DNA from: Siphlonurus alternatus
Taxonomy: Eukaryota > Arthropoda > Insecta > Ephemeroptera > Siphlonuridae
Assembly: GCA_949825025.1 (NCBI GenBank)
Contig: OX463780.1
Span: 31,104,979-31,168,978, forward strand
Reading direction: 5' to 3'
DNA length: 64,000 bases
How positions within the stretch are numbered: position 1 is the stretch's first letter; each line of letters starts with the position of its first letter. This document shows, piece by piece, positions 38,023-51,900 of this stretch. The notes under the pieces are model-generated. The model was given only the letters and a program-made list of their open reading frames with translations. It had not been told where the DNA came from and did no database searches. Both the position numbers and the translations under genes were made by a program.

Positions 38023-38088
38023 AGAGGTGCCTGGAATCGAATTCATGATCATCTGATTAGGAATAGAATGTTCAAACCACTGCTCTTA
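38023..38088 (-). repeat. Degenerate tRNA-derived SINE head
   Basis: Read on the minus strand, the segment follows tRNA order: an A-box-like part (AGCAGTGGTTTGAAC), an anticodon-arm-like part (ATTCCTAATCAGATG) and a B-box-like part (TGAATTCGATTCC). Mismatches in the arms make a functional tRNA unlikely. The sequence beyond it toward 37900 may be the SINE body, but I cannot define its end. Confidence 0.5.
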
Positions 38089-38519
38089 ATAAGTTGTAAG
38101 TTAAATTACATTAGAGAATTGTATATCATGAGAAAATTATCATCATGTATGCATTTTTTTACACCAGCCGGCAAGTTTTAATAAAAATTTTGGCTGGACA
38201 ATAGTATGATTGAATACAATAATAAAAAAAGAGAGAAAACAAGTGCAATTTGACAGCAACGCATGATTAAATTTACCTCACTTTCTCCATGTATGCAAAC
38301 AGATTGTATATTACACATGTCATGTGGTGTGTTTGACCCACCATGTGACTCTTCTTCCATTATCTCTTTAATTACCACATGCAATTAACCTAATTTTATG
38401 AAACATTTTCTGTAGTACGTTCATTCATACGTGCGGTGCAACGACCTTAACTACACGTACGTGGGATTATTTTTGGTATATAAATTTAGTGAGAGACGAG
38501 CATGCATGTAAATTACGTG

Positions 38520-38695
<176 letters not shown>

Positions 38696-38859
38696 TATTT
38701 TTTAAAATTTATAGACTTGTCGTAACTATTATCAAGTACCACCCAATTTGAGACAAGAAAATCACGTTTGGCTCAATAAGTTCCTCTAGCATTAAAAACA
38801 CAATATATAAATTATTTACATTTTTATTTATTATAGAAATTACATATTATATATTATAG

Positions 38860-41800
38860 TTAAGCGAAATTGCCGCACCGCGGGAAGTTTGCAGGGGGCG
38901 ACACCATCTCGGCTGGCGTGCCCACCTTGATCACCAGCGCCATACCCTGCGCCATGTGCTCCGTGATGTGGCAGTGGAAGATCCAGTATCCTGGAAATAA
39001 GTTAGCAGCAGGTCAAATAGGTGTCATTCCTTACATTTTAACTTTGCAAGTACATCACCAAGTTATTTTAATGCTAAGCATTTTCATTATTGCCGGCCCG
39101 CACATTTTGATAATTTTGGCATTTTTGGGCATGATTGACTCACAAACTACGTACTACGTTTAGAGTGTGTCATTGAATTAGGCTGGCGCTAAATACCGTT
39201 AGTGAGGGATCTGGATTTTTTTTGTGAAACGTCTTCATTTATTTTAAAACACACTTGAGGCAATAATTTGAAAATAATCAAAATAATATTGTTTTGATAT
39301 TTTGAAGTGTACAAGTAATTGAAGTAAAGTTTAAAGTAATTAAATGTTAATTTAGTTGTGCATACACCAAAAAAACAGAATTCATGTAGTAATAAATTAT
39401 ATTAATACAGCTCTACAGGGTTATGAGAGGACATATCTATAATCGTATAAAAATGTTTAAACGTGATACTGACACCGTCACAGATAAAGTTTTATTTTTA
39501 AAGTGTTTCTATATTTGGTATTTTGTTATCTTTATAATATGATATATTAAGCTGCTGAAAGATTTTGATTAATTCCCTTATATTTTTAACTATAACCTTT
39601 ATCTATGACGTTCAAACTCTTGCATGAAAAATATTTAGCACATATAATTATTTTAGTTAGTACGTCATGTTAGTGAATTGCTTATATTGTGGAAAACGCT
39701 TCTAAAATTCTAAAAGAAATACTTTTTAAATCGCTCCTTGCTAAGTCGCTCTGAATTATATTATAAAAAGGAAATATTAATTATTGAAATAAAATATAAA
39801 ATAATAGGGAAATATTTAAAAGTTGCATGTGACATGCATGGGCACCATGTTAATTAATTAAGCACCTTTTTACGATGATTTAACATCAGATTTTGCTATA
39901 GTGGATATCATTAACTATTTTTTTAAAACTTAAACGTTAGTATAAATTTATATTTTAAGAGGCAATAAATTTTTGTAGTGCTGGAATATGAGAGCCTAGT
40001 CCATTAGCTCTCCTGAGCTGCGAGCCCTCTGCAGGTCACGTACCGGGGTTGTCCGCGAAGAACCTGAGGACGACGTAGCCCTTTCCCGGCACGCTGACGG
40101 TGTCCTTGAGAGGACCGTTGAACTTCTTGGTGATCTGCCCAGCCTCGTTCATCTGCTGCAGCCGCTCCGGGAAGATGGGGCTTTCGAGGGTAGATAGCGC
40201 CACCACGCGGAACGTGTAGCCGTGCAGGTGGAACGGGTGGCCCAGGTCAACACCGGCTGCGAACATCAGTGTCTCAGAGCCCTCTTTATGCTATACAGTA
40301 ATGGGGCTGTGTCTGGACACAAGCAATTTTAAATATGTTTGTGTTCATTTTATATAATAAATAAATGGATCATGAAAAAAATATATATATATAATTTTTA
40401 TAGTAAAAAAAATAATGCTTTGCTATTTATAAAACCTTAAAAGTATTAGACTTTTTATTAATTTTAATTAATTTATCATCATTTATGTCATATAATAATC
40501 TGACAATGATAATAATATATCATTTTGAGAATATGTTGCACAGTATCTAAACAAAGAATTAAAACTTAATAACTGCTTCGTATAAATTCCTTCATTACTA
40601 GTTTTACGTAAGGGAATATTATCTTTTATGACTTATCTCCAATTTACGTCATTAACTTTCTCATAAAAATCCTACATAAAGAAAGGTACTTTTACTATCT
40701 TATTTATACACGGATGTCCTCGCTCCCCACCTGGGTCGAACATGACGATCTCTACAAGGTCCCCGCGATCCACCTCGAGCAGCTGGGGGCACGTGCACCA
40801 ACCGTTGACGCAGTTGGTGGGTGCGCTGGGCCGGCAGAACGTGCTGGCCGTCACGTCTTCGGGCTGCGTCAGCGCCGGGAACGACGGGTTGGCGTACGTG
40901 ATGTTGTTCATCTGAGGCACCACGAACACCAGCGAGCCCGACTCTAAAAAACGAGGACACGTCAGAAAAAAAAAATGCTCGTCAGCGCTTGCGCGTAGTA
41001 CTGGCAGCAATATGTAGCAATATAAAAGTGTCAGTATTGCAATTATCATAATTAATAGCTATGTTTATTGTATATTATAATGCTTCTTGACTTTTAAAGT
41101 AAGGCTTGTACAATTCATGAATATAACCATCATGGTAAAATTACCAAAAATAGAACAAAGCAGTCCATACATTTAAATTTTATTATTGCATATTCCATAT
41201 ATATGCCATATCATTTTACTTAATACAAAACACAAGTAAGTATTTTTGTTTAATTGAAGCCTCGCAGAGCAATGATAATTCTACCTATGAAGGTCCTGAA
41301 GCGTGCGTCGACGTAGAAGATCTTGTTGGGTGTCCCGCCAATGCCGGGGGTTGGTGTCGCAGCGTCCGTGGCTTCAATCAGGGACACTCCGGTCAGCTCC
41401 ACGTTGTCCAGCGTGGTGGGCAGCGTGCGCGGGGAGTTGAACGCCTGGGAACAAGGTGAGTTGGAAATGGTGGGAGCAGTTTTGTCCCAGCTGGAGAATC
41501 CAGTCCGGCTTTCTCTAGCTGTGTCAATATGCTTCATAAAATTATATATATTTGTTAGTATATTATACAAACAATTTAATTGTGCTGTAATTACTTATTC
41601 AACTTTTAAAAAAATATAGAAACCTAAATGTATAATATAATTATAATATGAACAAACGTCAATAAACATCAAACTTACACGACCAGACCTGACGGCTCCT
41701 GCGTACGCGGTGGACCCCTGAGGTTTGGAAGCTGATCTGTCGTAGCGCAGGTATGCGGACTGGTGGACTGTGCCCTTCGAGTCGTCGCAGTCGTTGAGTC

Positions 41801-44800
41801 CGCGCACGCGTATGTAGAAGCTATTTCCCGTGGTCGTAACTCCAGCCTTGGGGTGGGGGACAAAGTCCATGCGTTCACCGGCGGTCAGTATCAGCGAGTC
41901 CACTGCAGAATCAAAGAGTCCATATAGCAGTAAGTATAGGCCACGAAATATTAGATCAATTGACCAAAAAATGTGATTGAAAAAAGTGCTGAGAAAGCAT
42001 ATATTAAATAATTTGCGTTAATGTGAGCTGTAATACCATTCTATTAATTGTATTTGTGCTTTTGTTTAAGTTGAAGGGTTTAAATTTGTTCGTGCTTATT
42101 TTTGTTTGTTTTTGTTTTTATCTTTTGTTAATGTTATTAATGTATTGTTTTATATTGTTATTTTTAATAAATATAGGTAATTTTGTTTAAGCTCACTATA
42201 CGTGTTGAATAATTGTATGTAACTCACAGTCAGTTCCAACCGATAGGGCTTCATTTAGGGCCTTGGTTGGACTGTATTTGTACACAATTTAATAATAAAA
42301 AACTTAAAAAAAAAATGAAAATAGCATTGATTAATTCTAATTAAAGTGACTGGCTGACAATATTCATTGCATAGCCTCCTTGGGGCTGCATCTCAAAACG
42401 TTATATCGACGTGATATGTAGCGCAAAGACGTCTTTGTTTATCGGTAACAGTTACTGGATATTTAAAAAGCTTGATTTGGTGATTTTGACAGCTAAAGCT
42501 TTACATTACTAATGGTGCACGGAGAAAATATGAAAAAGGAATCGGTACCTTAGTAACTATTTTCTCCGAGCTACTCGCACCAAAAGTAACAAAAGTAATT
42601 GTATTTTAAGTGATATTCTTTTTCTTCAACTGTGTGTTCCATTACTTTCTAAATATTTTATTGCTGCTGCTGCTCTGCTATATCCCTAAATTGTTTAGTT
42701 AAGACTTTAATCTTTCAGATTACCAGTCAAGTTAATTTGTTTCCCGCTACCTGCCGATATACTCTAGCTTGACATACATAATTCGCACCATTAACAGCCA
42801 ATGTAACTATATAATAATATAAAAGAAGTTTTCTTACCCATTTCTCCGAGCGCCTGAATGGGACGCCCGTCAGACGAGAGAACGTCCAGCATGTGACCGT
42901 CGATGGAGAACTGGACCGCACAGTTGATGGGGGCGTTGAAGATCGAGCGGAACCGGGACCTTTTACCCTGCGTGGGTCACAAACATGTTGGTAAATATTT
43001 CTTTACCGTCTTTAAAGAATGTTAAAGATATAATTATACTTCCATATATATTACGCGTTATATTTCCATAAAAATGTAAGAAAATAATTCGATCTAAAAT
43101 GTTAACCAACTTAATTTTTTTAAAAATTATTTTGCATTTTAGATTAAAAAGAGTGCAATTTATACATGTTAATTTAATTTTAATTTAAAGTACAAGGGAG
43201 TGATGTCAGTGATGTGTTTGTTGTTTACTTGTATTTTATCCCTTCCTCATTGTGATGGGAAAATGTCTTTATATAAGTTTCTAAATTTCCCATTCATCAT
43301 CAATTAAGACATGTGTATCTAAAATAGAGATTTTATATTATAGATTTAATTAAAATAATATTAACTAATTAATTTGGTTTAATTAACTAGCCACGTTAAT
43401 TTTTCATGCACCTGAATGATTGAGAGATTGAAGAGTGTGCGTGTAAATGCACGACGTTACATGCATGGATTCCCCAACAAATCGTGAGTTTCCGCCAATA
43501 TTGTTGTTATTTGAGAAGTAAATCTTATAGCTTTAAGTGTATATAATATGTATAATTATTTAGATATTTGTCCAATAATTGAGATTAATAAACTGAAATC
43601 ATATTACCGTTGTTACGTAGAATGTATCCAGTGGCGTGGTCATTGCTGTTCCATAAGAATCATAACGCTTAGTCACTGCGCCCTTGCCGTTAATAAGGAA
43701 TCCGAATCCCTCTCTCCTCAATGAGATGATCCTCTGGTCCACGGACTCCACGTCGGCGGCACGCTCGAACCAGTGCCAGATGAGCATGCGGTGCTCAGGC
43801 AGGTCCTCGTCGTAGCGCGAGGTCACGGGGTCAGCAGCACGCGGCTCTCGCACGATCAGCACACCGTGCATACCGTCCGTCTCCTCGTGACCTGTGACAC
43901 GTGAGCATAACATGAAAACCGTGCACGTTCATTGATCTGATTGTTAGGCGGTTATAAAGTTTCAAAAAAATATTCATATGCTGCATTTTTAATGATAGTG
44001 ATGATAAATTGAAACATGGAAATATTTCAGCCATTCCTGTATTTTCAACCATATGCAGAGGACATGCTTTTAAGTTGGATTTCCATGACGGTAGCTGTGT
44101 TTGAAATTTATTTTTCCAAGTGAAAGCTGCTTTGATATCACGCATTGCTTCTACAATATCGCTCCCGTAACTCCATTTTATTAGTTCCTCTACTCACCGA
44201 CGTGTGAGTGATACATGTGTGTTCCAGAGACATCTGCGGTCATGCGGTACAGGAAGGAATTGCCTGGGTGCACAGGACACTGGGTGAGGTAGGGGACGCC
44301 ATCCATGTGTGGTGTGGCTGTCTGGTGCAGGCCGTGCCAGTGCAGCGTCACGCCGCCATCAGGTAGTCGGTTCTGAACCTCAATCTCCAGGGTATCACCC
44401 TTGCATACCTAAGAATGAAGTCACAAGTATCACAATTAAATCTTAGTGTCGCTATAAGCCAGTGAGAAACGTGGATAATTTTCTGGATAACTCTTTGGTA
44501 ACTTAATATTATTAAACTGCCAGGTAAGTCAGATTTGAATAGAAATGTACCTGGATCTCTGGGCCTGGTACCATACGGTTGATGGCTTGCACGGACTTGG
44601 CCACGCCCCCCGCCGGGATGCAGCCAGGCAGGTTGCAGTCACTCGCGGTGAAGGGACAGTTCCCGCAGTAGATGCTCATGCTTGCGAACTCTTCGATCAC
44701 GAACGTGAAGCTGCACACCCGCGTGTCTCCAGCCACGCACGTCCGCGCGCACTCAGCACCGGGGGCTGCCGTAATAATAATAATAATTACAAAATTCAAT

Positions 44801-46452
44801 GTTTCAGCTTTAGAGCAATTAAATTAAGTGTAAATATAGAAATAATATATAGATATTAAACATACATAGAGTCAGAGATCATAAAGTTCTATTGGGGAGG
44901 AGGTGAAGAGACTAAAAGATAGAGCAAATATGTCTGCGTTCATAAACTACAAGAACTTGGTTGAGATTGGTAAGTCTTCATAGAGTATACACAAAACACT
45001 GTCACATTGTAAGCTTTTATATTAAAATTGCAAAGGTATATATTTACAGAAAAATTATTAGAAATTAAAGTAATCAGAAATGAAAAGATTTTAATTGAAA
45101 TATTCCTTATATAACTATACAAGGCAATCGACTGTAATTTTGTGGTAGCTGGAGACTAGGTACTCTACTGGAGACTATTTTTAATATCCCTGCTGTTATA
45201 ATTAAGAGAAAGTCATTCTTGTTTCATCACTTCTGTACAATTTTTGGGCCCTGTATGGGTTACATCACATTATACAACCTAGCTGTGAGTTGATTCAACT
45301 CACCGCGCACCGAGCACTGCACGCTCTCCTTCGGGACACACAACTCGCCGTCCCAACTTTCTCCCTCCCCACACGTGTACGTGTAGTGTTCCATCCCACC
45401 AGAAACGTGGCGACACGTGTAAAAACCGCCACAGCCCGGCAAGGTGTGCACTCCTTCACTCTCGCACGTGACCAGCGCTCGAGTGGGGTTAGGAACCAGC
45501 TGGCCGTACGGGCACGAGGCGGCGTACTGAAGCGTGCACTCCGCAGCAATAGCGCTGTTGACCGAGGGAATTTGAGAACATTATATTTAAGATTTTTATT
45601 ATACGCTATATATATATGTATATTTTGAAAATCTCATTAATTGGCATCACATTGTAAGTATGATAAATCTTAAATGTAGTTTTAAAGCAAATCAAATATA
45701 TTAAGATTTTAACTATGCCTGGCAACATTTTCAAGGTAGTGAAGGGGAGGATAGTTATATTAATATAATATAGAATTAATTAGCTCACACCTGAACCACA
45801 GTCCCTCCGGACACTGCACCACACGGCGGTGGTAGAGGCCGGTCTTCCTCAAAGTCACGGCCTCCGTGGTGTCCGGCAGGCACTCGAGGTACTGCGAGCA
45901 GTTGCCCAGCACGGCGTGGCGCCCGGCACCCAGCGTGTTACATGGCGCCAGTCGAGGGCTGGGGTTGAGAACCAAGCGGGCGTGGCCTGAACTCAGGTGC
46001 AAGGGGGGCGGTTCCGGGAAGTAGTCCCGCACCACGTAACCCTCAGCATTCTCCTCGTAGAGCAGCGTGCCACCCTGTGGTGCGTAAAATAGATTCACTG
46101 CAGTCTGATAGCTTTTGGGTGGCTCTATTTAGCGCCGCCAAAATCTTACTATTTTGCTTGCAGTGCTATTAGCAATAAATCAGGCAAGTAAAATTTCATT
46201 ATTGGAACTAGTGTATATGAAATAAAAATTTCAACACAAGGATTTATTTAGTTTTGTTGGCAATAATTAAAATCTTATTTTAAATTGCTAATATATTATA
46301 TAATATTTGTTTACATTTTAGTGAGAACATAACAATGAGGACCATTACATAACATTGTAATTAACACATCCTCCTACCTGCAAAGCTTGGACAAGGCTGC
46401 ACGTTGCAAGTACAGCGATCAGAAGAACGCTCCCTGGCTTCTTCCCCGTCAT
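38860..46452 (-). CDS. Laccase-like multicopper oxidase B with two chitin-binding modules (tandem paralogue)
   Basis: Tandem paralogue of oxidase A. Twelve exons in transcript order: 46452-46378, 46074-45791, 45554-45304, 44765-44551, 44408-44198, 43891-43608, 42967-42838, 41902-41679, 41444-41285, 40943-40731, 40256-40044, 38990-38860 (stop TAA); 796 aa; intron phases identical to oxidase A. Signal peptide in exon 1 (VLLIAVLATCSLVQA). Two six-cysteine chitin-binding modules in exons 2-3 (NCSQYLEC, CPEGLWF; CGGFYTC, YTYTCGEGESWD). Cupredoxin part: NCPFTASDCNLPGC and NRMVPGPEIQ, HWHGLHQ, HMYHSHVG, HPFHLHGYTF, HCHITEHMAQGM. The two proteins are closest in the copper-binding exons and diverge most in the chitin-binding region and the region encoded by exon 9, which fits substrate or localisation divergence after duplication. 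No break was seen. Confidence 0.95.
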
Positions 46453-46490
46453 GTCAGTCCTGCAATTATCAAGACAAATTTTCACTTGCT

Positions 46491-46497
46491 TTTATAT
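46491..46497 (-). promoter_or_regulatory. TATA box of oxidase B
   Basis: ATATAAA on the minus strand about 40 bases upstream of the start codon at 46452. Position is comparable to that in oxidase A. Confidence 0.6.
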
Positions 46498-47814
46498 CCC
46501 TTCATACATGCATGCATCATGCAGTACGTGACAAGAGCAAAAGAAAAGGTGATAATTCCTGGCTTAGTTTGACAACCTGGATTTAGGTGCATGATATATT
46601 GCACTGATAATAAGTAAACTAATTTAATATAATAACAGTTGAATGAGCAATAGGGATAATCAATTTAATGAGCAGGGATTATTATAAGGAAAAAGAAAAA
46701 CCATGTATGATGGAATGTCCTATATAATAGAATGATAATCTGATTTTTTTTTTTTGCAATTCATGCAATGGGTCTAAAATTAGAAATTGTTTTAGCTTTA
46801 TTTCCAGTTATTGATTATTTTTTTACTGCCTTTGATTTTTTTTAAAACCCAAATATAAATAACCAACAAAATTATTTATATAAGAATAAAATTTAGTACT
46901 GTGCAATACATTTACATATAGTATCTTAAATGCGTTAATTTCAAGATATAAAAACGTCCTTGTGGTATGCAACCAGATTTACATATTTAATATGTCAGCA
47001 GGTACATATCTTCCAACGATACGTGTTTTATATGCATTGTTTAAAATTTCATATAACGTATTCTGTACCATTAGGAATCTTGATATACACATATTCACAA
47101 TCCCATGTTGTAGAAATTAACAACACACAATTTTAAATTGGTACAGATAATTATGTAATTTTACAAGATATAACTAGTATAACGTTATGTAATATGTAAT
47201 AAAAGCTATATTATATATTTAAGCCCTAATAACCATTACGTGCATTTTTTATATCTAGAGATATTTGATGCGGGAGTCAATTTTTCTTATTATTTATGAC
47301 TTTAGCATTACATTGCAATAAATAATCTAAATTGCTTATGTAATACATATTGTCACGTCTAATGAAAATAATTATAAATATATATTTTTTAATAGGGACA
47401 ATATTATAACTTCAAAGAACAAAAGTATAATAATACAACTTTTTAACATTTTATTGTCAAAGATATATTATAAAATACGTGTATAGTGTTGTCTCGAGAA
47501 CATTATCCGACAGGAGCGGCTAACAGAGAAACCAAAATAATTGGAATCCACTATAGATTAATTGCAAGTACTATACCGTATGATACCTTTATTGAATATG
47601 GAGAATTCTTTTACTACTAGCTGTTTATTTTAATTTTGACTTATTGTAATTTAATATGACTCTCCATGTTAAGTTAAAATAAAAATTTTCACTACGTGGA
47701 CAACATTTGGACTTCATATTATTTACATTTATTCGCCCACCCATATGGTATACGTCAGAGCCAAAAAATTCCTGTTACTGAAGAATTATTCTGAAACTTT
47801 CCATTAATTTTCAG
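46498..47814. other. Divergent intergenic region, oxidase B to esterase array
   Basis: AT-rich, about 1.3 kb. No esterase exons precede the relic at 47815, so the relic is not a full gene with exons hidden here. Confidence 0.6.
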
Positions 47815-48023
47815 TATACAAGCTCCCAGATGGCTCGTGGGTGGAGACATCCATCACAGGCTCCTCAGGTCGCCAGGTGGATGTGATTTTTGACCTGACA
47901 GCGACCCACTTGGCGTACGGCTGCAGATCACCATGTGCGAGTACAAGCAGTGTGCTGTCTATGGGGCAGACGCAGAAGCTCTACCAGCCCAGGTGTGGAA
48001 GTGGAGCCTCGCACAAGTTAGAG
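47815..48023 (+). pseudogene. Broken terminal exon of a SIAE-like esterase
   Basis: Closely matches the last exon (54415-54630) of the complete copy downstream: LPDGSWVETSITGSSGRQV and then a CEYKQC-type stretch in another frame. Lesions seen by alignment: two extra bases right after the TTTTCAG acceptor, and one base missing near 47922 (CTGCAGATC against CTGGACAGTC in the intact copy). The intact copy's stop is not aligned. An AATAAA at about 48114 survives downstream. No other exons of this copy are present upstream. It is a truncated relic of an older array member, about 0.9 kb before the next gene. Confidence 0.85.
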
Positions 48024-48915
48024 CGAGAATATATGTGTGAAATCTGGTTGTTGCAACTAGAATATTGTTGAAATTTCATCATGTTTGATCCTATATTGTT
48101 TTGATTTTGAGCAAATAAAAATAATAAAGCAACTTTCTGTTATGAATTATTTTCATTTAATCTTAAAAGCTTAATTGCTTGCACAGGACCATGCAGTCAT
48201 AAAAATTAGTACAGATGAAGCGTATGTATTCTAAAACAGAGTACTAAAACTTTAAACAACTACAAATTAAGTGAAACCGTTCTAAATTTCAAAATATGTT
48301 ATGACATAATATACGCATGCTAGCTAGAAAAATTTATTTCCCAGCATATTTGCTAAGATTGCAAACTCATTAAATTTGTTTGAACGAAGCATACAAATTT
48401 AAATACTACATTAGCATTGATAATTTTTGATATGCTTTTAGTGAAACGAAAGAAAAAAAATAATAAAAAAAACAAAAATCTTCAAGCTTTATAATATCTA
48501 CTTTTCACTGCAAGCAGTTAAAGTGCAGGTGTATATTATAAATTATAATATATTATATATTAAAAAAATTATAATTAAGCTATTATAAAATGCATTTATT
48601 CAGCGCTGATGTCCGTAGCAACACGTAACGTAAATGAATGCATCAGAAGGCGAATTATAATAATTATTCATGATTATAGAAACGAAATTTTTTCAGCACC
48701 ACTGAATTACTTGTTAAAGAAATCTTAAAAAGTAAAATAAAGGGGGTTCATTACATTTTACTTTATAACAAATTAAATAAACACTTATCTGAATTACTGT
48801 GGTGCATCTTGATTTTCGTCCTAGTCTCGTCTGTATCTAATCTTATCGCCGCACCACACGCTCTAGGTGTTATGTATAAGCACATTTCACGACACTTAAT
48901 TGCTATTTTGCTGCG
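48024..48915. other. Spacer between relic and esterase copy 1
   Basis: AT-rich. The final 60 bases before 48916 contain a weak TATA-like TATGTATAAG. Nothing else recognised. Confidence 0.5.
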
Positions 48916-51900
48916 ATGGTTGTTGCTGCGTGGATTGCTTCTTTGATTGCGTTGCTATGCTGGGCGCCGGTAAACGGTAATAAACTTCTTTAAAAAAAAT
49001 ATTAAAAATATTATTTCTAACTTTATAAACAAAAGACATGAAAATGCAATATAATTATTATAATTATTAATAACCAATCGATTTTAAAAATTGAGAAATA
49101 ATGGATTATTATACATACATAAATTCACATTATATAATGTAAAGTATATAACACACCAACACATTGGGAGTTTTGGCTGCAGAGTACTGAATTGAGTAAA
49201 TTTTGTTCCAATTTTATTTCAACCTTGTATAAAATTATAAAATATAAATATCAAAATAAATATTACGATTTTGACTGACCAAATGAATGCTCTCTAAATA
49301 TTAATTCATAAATATTATGCTGTTATATACAATGTATATTATGACACTAAATAGCTGCAGTCAATGAGCATTGATTGACACCTGAATACCTGAATTACAA
49401 TTTATGTGACAGCCCAGCAAACATTCCGTCTGGCGAACATCTACGCTGACGAGATGGTTCTCCAGATGGCTCCCAAGAGCGCGCACATTTGGGGCTTTGG
49501 AGAACCGGGGTCACAGGTCACCATCACGTTCGGGTCGCAAGACTTCTCTGGCACCACCGCGGGTTAGTGACGTCACTGGTACTCACCAAAAGTGAGGTGA
49601 ATTTATGTAAATTTTCATCACAACAATGAATGAAATTTATCCTGTACAAAAGCAATACGAAAAGACAATTTAACTAATTTTATTATACTACTGTATATAC
49701 ATATACAAACATAATATACTATACATATATATACTATATTATGTACAATAATTTATATTATACACGTAATAGTTCATATAAATTGTTCATGCACAGCAGC
49801 CGTAGCTTAATTATAGCAATTGTTTCACTATCTAATGGTATAAACAAAAAAAGGAGTACTAAAAATTAGTATTAAATTAATCCTCTTATTGCAGTCTTAT
49901 AAAATTCTAGAGGTTAATTCTTATAAATTATAATGTTTAAAAAAATAAATAGAACTTTAATTTTAAAAGACTGAATTTCTGCCATTCAGCTGACGGTAAG
50001 TGGAGTGTGCGCCTTGCCCCCCAGCCTGCCGGAGGACCATACCTGCTGAACCTCGAGTACTTGCCGCTCACGGTAAGAAAATACCAGAAATATATTTGAG
50101 TGCCTTCTGAACTTATCATATTCCTGCAGGGGTCAAGTGAATCTGGAAGTCTTACCGTGTATTTCGGTGACGTGTGGGTCTGCAGTGGTCAGAGCAACAT
50201 GGAGATGAAACTGAAAGAGGTAAGCTCTCTAAACTTACGCGTTCATGTAAAATGAGTTAAGAATTAATAAAACAAATGTTAACTTTGCATAGATTTTCAA
50301 TGCTACCGAGGAAATAGAAAAGGCAGCGACGTACGACAACATTAGAATCCTACAACTAACACGCACCACCTCTGACTTTGAACTTGATGAACTGAATGGA
50401 ACCACGATGGCTTGGGGCAAAATTGATGCTGGTAAGTATACGCACTCTTAAAAAAATTTGGCTGAATTTACCTTATAACCAGTGCATTTTTAACGCCTTA
50501 AATCATGATTTTTCAGGTGTTTCGTTGCGTATTTTCAGTAGTCAGTGAGAAGATGTCAAAATTCAGCCAATTTTTTTTAAGAGTGTAGGTGCAATTAAAA
50601 TATCATTTTATCACATTATTCATTCTCTTCTGTGTCCAGGGATGGTGGGCGAATTTTCCGCGTCGTGCCTGTTGTTTGGCGAACGTCTGTCCGAGCGTCT
50701 GGGTGCACGACCCCTCGGCCTTCTGGAGGCCTCGTGGCCCGGCACGCGCATCGAGGCCTGGAGCTCCGCCAGGGTCACCGCCGCTTGTGACACTCCACCC
50801 TCCTCAGAGTGAGAAATAAAAAAGAAGGGGCGTTATCTGCAAGGCTATAGTAAATTTTAAGAACTAAAAATCCAAGGTTTATGTTGTTTTTACGAAGCGA
50901 TAAGCTCAAGTGGTGAAATACGACTCAGAAATCGTAGAATTATACAAGTCTGTAGAAACAATTAATAAATGAATTTATTTTGCATTGATCTATATTATAA
51001 CAGACGGATATTATTAAATATATTATCAATATTTTTCAAAAGAGATACTTCAGAAAGCTGAGAGATACTTTCTATTGCAGGACCAATAGAAACGCTGACA
51101 ACGTGCTGTGGAATGGAATGATCAGTCCATTAACGTCCCTGGCCGTTCGTGGTGCAATCTGGTTTCAAGGTATCAAATTTGAAGGGGGGAAAAAAACTTA
51201 AAAAGTTCTTTCTTTTTTAAAAAATACAATTTGTTTTCCTTGATCAGATTTTCTAGTTGGCTTTGATTTTTTCCTACTTTTTTATTTTTTTACATTCCTC
51301 TTTATAGTACCAGATCAAAGCATATATAATAACATAAATAAATTTGATTATGTAAAATATAATTAAATATATTAATTAACGTAAACGATATTTGATGGCT
51401 TTCATTTGATCAATTGACATAATTAAAACTTTATACTATTTTATATGATGATGTTATAATAAAATGTAACTTTTTATTAAAAAATATTACAATGTAGCCT
51501 TTCTCCAGGTGAAAACAACGCTGGCTACAACATAGACTACTACCCTTGTCATATTCAGCGGCTAACAGAGGACTGGAAGAGCTCGTTCGTGGATGGAGCA
51601 GTGCCAGTAGTTGTTGAGAATGGAGTCGCCTTTCCGTTCGGTATCTTCCAGGTTTGTCAGTATTACCGAGCATTATTAGTATAGTAATTATACAGAATAG
51701 TGCTTGTTGTAATAAAATATTAAGTCTGTTTGTAAATGCACAATCGATTCATGAACAGAGAACATAAGGATTATCAAATAATTTATTATTTTTTGGTTGT
51801 ATATGTCTAATTTTTACTATGCTACTTTGCAGACTTTTCTTGCAAAGATTGAAATTAATCAAATCTTATTTAATTAAATTTTATAATATATCTAGACTTA

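Noticed and set aside
47841..48071. Open frame over the esterase relic as an intact small gene
   Set aside because: Frame comparison with the intact last exon shows indels at both ends, so the continuous frame mixes the true frame with a shifted one.
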